From: Pseudomaricurvus hydrocarbonicus
GTDB lineage: Bacteria; Pseudomonadota; Gammaproteobacteria; Pseudomonadales; Cellvibrionaceae
Assembly (NCBI RefSeq): GCF_011602365.1
Contig: NZ_JAAONZ010000014.1
Span: forward strand, 99,672 to 163,671
Length of the DNA stretch: 64,000 nucleotides
Direction of reading: 5' to 3'
Position numbers and translations under genes: made by a program. Below the pieces are notes generated by a model. It made no database searches. It was not told where the DNA came from and was given only the letters and a program-made list of their open reading frames with translations. Shown here in pieces: positions 55,510 through 64,000 of the stretch (within the stretch, counting starts at the first letter, position 1; each line of letters opens with the position of its first letter).

Positions 55510-56742
55510 ATGTCAGAGAGTAACGCATCGACAAACAGTACTGCAGAAAGCACCGATTCCCCTGCCAAAGCATCGGGCAACAGGGAGCTGGGCATCATTG
55601 TGTATGGTGCCACGGGTTATACCGGTCGACTGGTGTGCGAATACCTGAACCAGCAATACGGCGTTAATGGCGACGTGGTTTGGGCCATGGCCGGTCGCAG
55701 CCAGCAAAAGCTGGAGAGTGTGCGTGACGAGATGGGTATCCCGACCGATGTACCGCTGGTGATTGCTGATGCCAGCCAGCCTGAATCGATTATTGCCATG
55801 GTTAAGCGCACCAAGGTGGTGTTGACCACGGTAGGGCCTTATCAGTTGTACGGTTCAGACCTGGTGCACGCGTGTGCGGCCGCTGGCACCGATTACGTGG
55901 ATCTGTGCGGAGAGCCCGCCTGGATGCATGGAATGATTGCGGCCCACCGCGAGACCGCCAAGACAAGTGGGGCGCGCATCGTCTTCTCTTGCGGGTTTGA
56001 TTCTATACCTTTTGATCTGGGAACTTATTTTCTGCAGCAAACCGCCAAAGAGCAACTGGGCGGCCCGGTTTCCCGGGTTAAAGGGCGGGTGAGAGCCATG
56101 AAAGGAACGTTTTCCGGTGGTACGGTTGCCAGTTTTAAAGCCACCATGGAAGCCGCTGGCAAGCAGCAAAGCCTGGTGAAATTGTTAACCAATCCATTCT
56201 CCCTGACAGAAGGCTTTATCGGACCGCAGCAACCGTCAGGCATGAAGCCAGTGTTCGATGACGAGCTCAATAGCTGGGCCACCACCTTTGTGATGGCCAC
56301 CATCAACACCAAAAACATTCACCGCTCAAATTATTTGCTGGGACATGAGTACGGAGAAGATTTCGTGTATGACGAGATGATGATGACCGGACCCGGTGAG
56401 CAAGGGGAGTCTTTGGCCAACACTCTGGCAGATATGGATGTCTTGGCAGACAACCCGCTCAAGCCTGGTGAAGGACCGACAAAAGAGGAGCGGGAAACAG
56501 GCTTTTACGATGTGGTCTTTGTGGGCATTAATGAGCAGGGGGCGAAGGTGACGGTGTCTGTTAAAGGGGACAAGGATCCCGGCTACGGTTCCACGTCTAA
56601 AATGATAGCCGAAAGCGCGGTGTGCCTGTTGAAAAACCCGGGGGCCGCGTCTGGCGGTATCTGGACGCCGGCGTCGGCCATGGGCGCTCAGCTGATCGAG
56701 CGTTTAGAGAGCAATGCCGGTTTGACCTTTGCGGTTGAATAG
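55510..56742 (+). CDS. saccharopine dehydrogenase-like/trans-acting enoyl reductase family protein
   Basis: A 410-residue protein with an N-terminal Rossmann fold (YGATGYTGRLVCEYL) and the family segments TTVGPYQLYGSDLVHACAAAGTDYVDLCGE and FSCGFDSIPFDLGTYFLQ. It belongs to the saccharopine-dehydrogenase-like group that includes mycobacterial trans-acting enoyl reductase. It probably reduces or epimerises an acyl substrate using NAD(P)H; the substrate is unknown. Start chosen at the ATG nine bases after GAGG; a GTG nine bases upstream is closer to the site. Confidence 0.82.
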   Translation: MSESNASTNSTAESTDSPAKASGNRELGIIVYGATGYTGRLVCEYLNQQYGVNGDVVWAMAGRSQQKLESVRDEMGIPTDVPLVIADASQPESIIAMVKRTKVVLTTVGPYQLYGSDLVHACAAAGTDYVDLCGEPAWMHGMIAAHRETAKTSGARIVFSCGFDSIPFDLGTYFLQQTAKEQLGGPVSRVKGRVRAMKGTFSGGTVASFKATMEAAGKQQSLVKLLTNPFSLTEGFIGPQQPSGMKPVFDDELNSWATTFVMATINTKNIHRSNYLLGHEYGEDFVYDEMMMTGPGEQGESLANTLADMDVLADNPLKPGEGPTKEERETGFYDVVFVGINEQGAKVTVSVKGDKDPGYGSTSKMIAESAVCLLKNPGAASGGIWTPASAMGAQLIERLESNAGLTFAVE

Positions 56743-57029
56743 GGGGGCGAGCACTCGAGTTGCTACCCTGCTTGCCCCCAAATGCACTGTTGATGGCGGC
56801 GGTTAGGCTGCCGTTAAGTGGAGGTCAGTAAACGTTCAATAAGTTCGATAAAGGTGTTGCACGGCGCTCCGCTCGTGGGCACTGAATTCCGTGAGCGGGG
56901 GCAGGGAGGCGTTTGTGGTCGAATATCAGGAAAAATGTCAGCTTTATGAAGGCTTTAATGGCCTCAGAGGGCGTTTTCCTATACCCTTGCACCCCTTGAA
57001 TTCAGTGGCCTCAGAAGTATTTTCCTGCT

Positions 57030-59292
<2,263 letters not shown>

Positions 59293-59494
59293 GTTTGTCG
59301 GCACCTGTTTGTCACGTTTAGACCTCATAATGGCGGGATTTACGGTGGTGTTGGCTTTAAATCTGGGTAAAGCATTGTAAATTTAACTTGCTGCCCATAT
59401 GTCTTGATGAACCGTCTGTACTAAAGTGGCGGTTTTTCAGAATAAAAATTCATATCTCAGACAAGCTAGGCTCATAGGCCATTTGGAAATTTGT

Positions 59495-61369
59495 ATGTTG
59501 AATCGTTACCCCTTATGGAAGTACCTGCTGGTTCTGATCGTCGCTGCTCTCGGCGTGATCTATTCAGCACCAAACTTATATGCACCCGATCCAGCGGTGC
59601 AAATATCAGGAAATTCGGGGGCAACGGTCATTGATGAGCGCACCTTAGCCATGGCAACCAAGGCTCTGGATGATGCGGGTATCCAGTATTTTGGCGAAGA
59701 ATCCAATGGCAAAAGTGCGCTGCTGCGCCTGAAAGACACGGAGCAACAGCTCGCTGCCAAGGAGGCGATTCAGCGCTCTTTGGGGTACAACTATGTCGTC
59801 GCACTGAATCTGGCACCCACCACACCAGAGTGGTTGCGCAGTTTTGGCGCCGAGCCTATGAAACTGGGGCTGGACCTGGCTGGTGGTGTGCACTTCCTGT
59901 TGGAAGTCGATACCAAATCTGCGGTCGCCAAACGTTTGGAATCCTCAGTCGATGAAATGAAGTCAAAGCTGCGGACAGCCAAGATTCGTTACCAATCTGT
60001 GACTTTGAGTGATGATAATGTGGTAACGGCTGCGTTTAAAACCGCTGAGCTGCGAGATAATGCCGATGCTGAGTTGCGCTCGGAATTCCCCACGCTGTTG
60101 CGCGAATCCAAGGATGAGCCGGGTCGCTTCCTGATCAGCCTGACCATGTCTGAGCAGGCCATCAATGAAATTGAAGATTATGCGGTCAGCCAAAACCTGA
60201 CCACGCTGCGTAACCGGGTCAATGAGCTGGGCGTGTCGGAGCCGATCGTGCAGCGTCAAGGGAGTAACCGGGTCGTCGTTGAGTTGCCTGGTGTACAGGA
60301 TACCGCCGAGGCCAAACGTATCATTGGTAAAACCGCTAACCTGGAATTCCGTCTGGAGGCAAAACCGTCAGAGCTGGTGACCCGTAAAGAGGCGTTCCCT
60401 TTCCGCAGTGAAATGGATCAGCGTCGTTGGGGTGACGCTTTTCTGGAGAAAAAACTGATTATCTCCGGGGATCATGTGGCGAATGCGCAATCGAGCTTCG
60501 ACAGCCAGACCAGCCAGCCCCAGGTTAACATCACTCTGGACAGCTCCGGTGGCACTAAAATGCACCGCGCTACCCGCAGCAACGTGGGGCGCCGCATGGG
60601 GGTATTGTTCATCGAGTATAAAACCCAGATGGACTACAAGTTGAATGAGGCCGGTGAGCAGGTGGCGGTACCCACCCAAATCATTGAGAAGAAGATCATC
60701 AGCCTGGCGACTATTCAGAGTGCGCTTGGCGTTCAGTTCCGTATTACGGGCCTGGATAATACCGCCGAAGCGTCTGAGCTGGCCTTGTTGTTGCGTGCTG
60801 GTGCCTTGGCCGCGCCGATGTACTTTGTGGAAGAGCGTACCATTGGCCCATCTTTGGGGGCAGAAAACATTGCTGTCGGGGTCAAGTCGGTTCAGATCGG
60901 TCTGGGCCTGGTGCTGATCTTTATGTTGGTTTATTACCGTGTCTTCGGCCTGGCCGCCAATATTGCCTTGGCGCTGAACCTGTTCTTATTGGTCGCTTGT
61001 ATGTCGCTTCTGGGGGCGACGCTGACCCTGCCGGGCATTGCCGGTATTGTCTTAACGGTGGGTATGGCGGTGGATGCCAATGTGCTGATCTTCTCCAGGA
61101 TACGCGAGGAATTGGCAAATGGCATGCCGCCACAGTCGGCGATTAATGCGGGTTACGATCGGGCTTTTACCACCATTTTGGATGCCAACCTAACCACCCT
61201 GATTGTTGCCGTCATTTTGTACGCGATTGGCTCGGGTCCCGTGCAAGGTTTTGCCGTCACACTCTCGATTGGTATTTTAACCTCCATGTTTACCGCCATT
61301 GTGGGTACCCGGGCACTGATTAACCTGATTTACGGTGGTCGTAAAAACCTCGAGAAGCTGTGGATCTAA
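59495..61369 (+). CDS. secD: protein translocase subunit SecD
   Basis: A 624-residue inner-membrane protein with six membrane segments and a large periplasmic domain between segments 1 and 2. The hallmark LGLDLAGGVHFLLEVD is near residues 120-135, and the C-terminal membrane part contains GIVLTVGMAVDANVLIFSRIREE. SecD and SecF use the proton motive force to help proteins leave the Sec channel. GGAAAT precedes the ATG. The usual preceding gene yajC is absent: only 202 bases separate tgt and secD, and they hold no reading frame for it. Confidence 0.95.
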   Translation: MLNRYPLWKYLLVLIVAALGVIYSAPNLYAPDPAVQISGNSGATVIDERTLAMATKALDDAGIQYFGEESNGKSALLRLKDTEQQLAAKEAIQRSLGYNYVVALNLAPTTPEWLRSFGAEPMKLGLDLAGGVHFLLEVDTKSAVAKRLESSVDEMKSKLRTAKIRYQSVTLSDDNVVTAAFKTAELRDNADAELRSEFPTLLRESKDEPGRFLISLTMSEQAINEIEDYAVSQNLTTLRNRVNELGVSEPIVQRQGSNRVVVELPGVQDTAEAKRIIGKTANLEFRLEAKPSELVTRKEAFPFRSEMDQRRWGDAFLEKKLIISGDHVANAQSSFDSQTSQPQVNITLDSSGGTKMHRATRSNVGRRMGVLFIEYKTQMDYKLNEAGEQVAVPTQIIEKKIISLATIQSALGVQFRITGLDNTAEASELALLLRAGALAAPMYFVEERTIGPSLGAENIAVGVKSVQIGLGLVLIFMLVYYRVFGLAANIALALNLFLLVACMSLLGATLTLPGIAGIVLTVGMAVDANVLIFSRIREELANGMPPQSAINAGYDRAFTTILDANLTTLIVAVILYAIGSGPVQGFAVTLSIGILTSMFTAIVGTRALINLIYGGRKNLEKLWI

Positions 61370-61513
61370 CTGCATAGCTTTTGGGGGGATAGAAAATTTA
61401 AGTGACTGGCCTTTCCGCCGACGAATTCGGTGGAGGGGGCGGCGAAAAGATCTGGTTCATTGCCTGTAGACGCAGTCCAGGTCCTAAAGCTCGACAAAAT
61501 GGATAGAGATGAA

Positions 61514-62437
61514 ATGGCAAAAGAAAAGAAAGTCATTAATTTTATGGGGCGGCGCAAATTAGCAGCTGCTTTCTCAGTAATCCTGTTAATTGCATCCGTT
61601 GCTTCTTTGGCGATTAACGGTCTGCAATTTGGCCTGGATTTTACCGGGGGCACTCAAATTGAAGTGGGCTACAAGCAGCCAGCAAACTTAAATGAAGTGC
61701 GGGAGCAGCTCTCTGCAGCCGGATTTGAAGGCGCGACGGTGGTCTTTTTCGGGGCGGAGACCGATGTACTGATTCGCTTGCAGCGTGGTTTCGAGCCCGG
61801 TTTGGGGGATGAAATTCTGACAGCTCTGAATCGTGGTGCGGAGTCCGATATTGAGTTGCGCCGGGTTGAATTTGTAGGTCCTCAAGTGGGAGAGGAATTG
61901 CGGGATGAAGGTGGCCTGGGGATGTTGTTTGCCCTGGCTGTGGTGATGCTCTATGTGGCGATGCGTTTCCAGTTTAAATTCTCCATCGGTGCGGTGGGGG
62001 CGTTGATTCATGACGTCATCATTGTCTTGGGCTTTTTCTCACTCCTGCATATCGACTTTGATCTGACCGTGTTGGCGGCTGTTCTCGCGGTGATTGGTTA
62101 CTCCCTTAATGACACCATCGTTGTATTTGACCGCATTAGGGAGAATTTCCGCAAGTTGAGAGGGGTTACCTCGCTGGAGGTGGTGAATACATCCTTGTCA
62201 CAAACGCTGGATCGGACTCTGATCACTTCTGGCACCACGATGTTGGTGCTGCTCGCGCTGTTTTACTACGGCGGCGAGATGATTCATGGGTTCGCAACAG
62301 CCTTGCTGGTGGGTATCGTAGTGGGTACCTATTCCTCTATCTACGTGGCCAGCAACATCTTGTTGAGTATGGATATCAGCAAAGAAGACTTAATGCCGCC
62401 AGTGAAAGAGGGTGAAGAGTTTGAAGATGTGCCCTAA
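61514..62437 (+). CDS. secF: protein translocase subunit SecF
   Basis: A 307-residue partner of SecD with six membrane segments. The family motif GLDFTGGTQIEVGY follows the first helix, and the core VIGYSLNDTIVVFDRIRENFR lies in the later membrane part. The start is uncertain: the ATG at 61514 follows a weak AGAG, and an ATG at 61499 would add five residues. A terminator follows after the stop, so the queA-tgt-secD-secF run ends here. Confidence 0.94.
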   Translation: MAKEKKVINFMGRRKLAAAFSVILLIASVASLAINGLQFGLDFTGGTQIEVGYKQPANLNEVREQLSAAGFEGATVVFFGAETDVLIRLQRGFEPGLGDEILTALNRGAESDIELRRVEFVGPQVGEELRDEGGLGMLFALAVVMLYVAMRFQFKFSIGAVGALIHDVIIVLGFFSLLHIDFDLTVLAAVLAVIGYSLNDTIVVFDRIRENFRKLRGVTSLEVVNTSLSQTLDRTLITSGTTMLVLLALFYYGGEMIHGFATALLVGIVVGTYSSIYVASNILLSMDISKEDLMPPVKEGEEFEDVP

Positions 62438-62512
62438 AGTCGGTTGGGCCTGATTCTTTACTGTTGCTTCTTGGTCGCAGTTTAGAAGCATTTAATTCCA
62501 GGTAATCTTAAG

Positions 62513-62544
62513 AAGCGTCGCTCAGTAGAGTAGACGCTTTTTTT
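62513..62544 (+). terminator. intrinsic terminator after secF
   Basis: AAGCGTC / GACGCTT with a 13-base loop, followed by a run of T. The remaining 62545-62830 contains no convincing gene. Confidence 0.75.
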
Positions 62545-62834
62545 ATGCCATAAGGTTTGTGCTCTGCCCATCTCTCGGTGGGTGTGATGCCCGATATAGG
62601 GCATTAGAGTTAAGCTCATAAGGTATCTGCCGGCGGCCCTCCGTCAAGAAAGGATTCATTTCGGAGCAGAAGGCCGCAAAACACCCTGTATTCATTTTTT
62701 TATCTGCAAAATAATAAAAATTTATCACGCGTCTTTTTGGTGCGGGCTAATGCGCCAAGTTGGCCGCCTTGTCTATCTTGGGGCGTTTGTGTGTGTGCTG
62801 TGCTTGGGAGGCCCACAAAAACGGCCTTACTGCC

Positions 62835-62862
62835 TTGGCACGCACTTTGCTATATGTATAAA
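62835..62862 (+). promoter_or_regulatory. sigma-70 promoter for the thioesterase gene
   Basis: TTGGCA, 16 bases, TATAAA. The predicted start near 62869 is about 83 bases before the thioesterase ATG. Confidence 0.6.
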
Positions 62863-62951
62863 TATAAAAATAACGTTTCACCTTGAGCAATACCCGTTTC
62901 AGCCGGGCAGTGGAAAAGCTGATGTTGTATTTAGTATTTTGGAGAAATGTT

Positions 62952-63329
62952 ATGAAATTTTATTCTAGACGTGTGATCAAGCCGAACGACCTAAACCCTT
63001 CCAATGTTTTGTTTGGTGGCGCTCTGTTGAGCTGGATTGATGAGGAGGCTGCTATTTTTGCGGGCTGCCAAATGAAAACTCACCGTCTGGTAACCAAGCT
63101 GATATCTGAAATTAATTTCACCAGTTCTGCCAGAAGTGGCGATGTTATTGAGTTTGGTTTGTGTGTGGCCGATGTAGGGCGAACTTCCTTGACCGTCAAA
63201 TGCGTTGTTCGAAACAAGGCAACCCATGAATCCATTATTGAAATCGAAAAAATGGTGTTTGTGGCAATGAGTGAGGACGGCGTACCTGAGCCTCATGGTG
63301 CGGTAGTGGATTCAGCCATTGCGGCATAG
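62952..63329 (+). CDS. hot-dog fold acyl-CoA thioesterase
   Basis: A 125-residue YciA/4HBT-type thioesterase. The family core is visible: KPNDLNPSNVLFGGALLSWIDEEAAIFA, with the Asp of the catalytic helix, then KLISEINFTSSARSGDVIEF and GRTSLTVKCVVRN. Such enzymes hydrolyse acyl-CoA to free acid and CoA and often form hexamers. GGAG lies seven bases before the chosen ATG; a longer upstream frame lacks a site. A hairpin follows immediately after the stop. Confidence 0.88.
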   Translation: MKFYSRRVIKPNDLNPSNVLFGGALLSWIDEEAAIFAGCQMKTHRLVTKLISEINFTSSARSGDVIEFGLCVADVGRTSLTVKCVVRNKATHESIIEIEKMVFVAMSEDGVPEPHGAVVDSAIAA

Positions 63330-63330
63330 T

Positions 63331-63347
63331 GGTCAATGTGATTGACC
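63331..63347 (+). terminator. hairpin directly after the thioesterase stop
   Basis: GGTCAAT (63331-63337), GTG loop, ATTGACC (63341-63347), followed by a short T-run and AT-rich sequence. Confidence 0.5.
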
Positions 63348-63372
63348 TTTACAAAATTTAAATGTGCCCTTG

Positions 63373-63880
63373 TGCGGTTGGCCGGGGCACAGAATACCGA
63401 CTCTCTCTGAGCTTGCGCCCTGCTTGCAGGGCCTTTTTTAAGACTTTAGACGTGTCACGGTGCGGTTGGCCGGGGCACAGAGTACCGACTCTCTCTGAGC
63501 TTGCGCCCTGCTTGCAGGGCCTTTTTTAAGACTTAGACGTGTCACGGTGCGGTTGGCCGGGGCACAGAATACCGACTCTCTCTGAGCTTGCGCCCTGCTT
63601 GCAGGGCCTTTTTTAAAATTTAGACGTGTCACGGTGCGGTTGGCCGGGGCACAGAATACCGACTCTCTCTGAGCTTGCGCCCTGCTTGCAGGGCCTTTTT
63701 TAAGACTTTAGACGTGTCACGGTGCGGTTGGCCGGGGCACAGAATACCGACTCTCTCTGAGCTTGCGCCCTGCTTGCAGGGCCTTTTTTAAGACTTTAGA
63801 CGTGGCACGGCGCGGTTGGCCGGGGCACAGAATACCGACTCTCTCTGAGCTTGAAGCCCTGATTTTCAGGGCTTTTTTTT
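63373..63880 (+). repeat. six tandem 87-88 bp units, each ending in an intrinsic terminator
   Basis: Units start with TGCGGTTGGCCGGGGCAC (CGCGG in the last) at 63373, 63461, 63548, 63635, 63723 and 63811, so the period is 88, 87, 87, 88, 88. Each contains a pyrimidine-rich stretch ACTCTCTCTGAGC, a hairpin GCCCTGC TT GCAGGGC and a T-run. The last unit has a different stem, AAGCCCTG/CAGGGCTT, which still pairs and has a longer T-run. There are no unique spacers and no long coding frame. After 63880 the window ends with 120 bases in which a possible start codon ATG at 63981 begins an incomplete frame. Confidence 0.95.
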
Positions 63881-64000
63881 GGTTCATCGCGGATTGGCGT
63901 GAAAAGGTAGGAGACGACGGTAAAACCGGTTAGTTTTGAGTTCGCCAAAACAACAAACCCAACCGACTTACCGCCGCCTTATGAATGCTAATCTTCTTGC

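Noticed and set aside
62750..62968. 72-residue plus-strand frame before the thioesterase
   Set aside because: It contains the predicted thioesterase promoter and ribosome-binding site and has no start signal.
63438..63632. Minus-strand repeat protein in the terminator array
   Set aside because: The period of 88 bases in most units breaks the frame; the frame persists only across the two 87-base intervals.
63373..63880. CRISPR array
   Set aside because: The whole 87-88 bp unit is repeated without unique spacers, each unit has a terminator, and no cas gene is present.

Overview
The window is 64 kb of dense bacterial chromosome, almost all of it core-type or lineage-specific genes of a gammaproteobacterium. 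Supporting signs are the queA-tgt-secD-secF block, an FNR/Anr-type regulator beside a HemN relative and a universal stress protein, rdgC, bolA, RNase II, avtA and a long type-B PutA. The gene set resembles aerobic or facultative marine heterotrophs of the Pseudomonadales/Oceanospirillales kind; I cannot name a genus. I found no rRNA, tRNA, insertion sequence, prophage, integrase or CRISPR array.

Layout. 0-9.3 kb: MoxR ATPase plus VWA protein, a small independent transcription unit with a structured leader and a 39-codon ORF, an acidic leader peptide before a MATE transporter, RsuA-type pseudouridine synthase, RhlE-type helicase and RecQ. 9.3-16.8 kb: TetR regulator and AidB-like acyl-CoA dehydrogenase divergent over tandem palindromes, RNase II, BolA, TrhO and two uncharacterised small proteins. 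17.3-24.2 kb: rdgC, SirB2-like and DUF4202 genes, then an oxygen-responsive cluster (ompW, FNR-type regulator, HemN-like protein, Usp) with three FNR/Anr-type boxes. 24.4-27.3 kb: beta-alanine/omega-amino-acid degradation (mmsA, bauA). 27.6-42.4 kb: a complete Tad/Flp pilus locus of 14 genes on the minus strand, including an extra AAA+ ATPase, and a divergent AraC-type regulator with a degenerate receiver domain. 42.7-56.7 kb: amino-acid metabolism (LysR regulator, long aromatic amino acid hydroxylase, AvtA, omega-amidase, class V aminotransferase, PepD, PutA, enoyl-reductase-like protein). 57.0-63.3 kb: queuosine genes, SecD/SecF without YajC between them, and a hot-dog thioesterase.

The non-coding DNA is unusual. 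Four separate heptanucleotide tandem arrays lie in gaps between genes. Three of them carry TAG once per unit and begin exactly at the TAG stop codon of a gene, which creates stops in every frame. At the right edge six near-identical 87-88 bp units each end in an intrinsic terminator, which looks like a tandem small-RNA or terminator array. The HemN relative has lost the radical-SAM cysteine motif but keeps a full-length reading frame, so it is best regarded as a pseudoenzyme under FNR-type control.
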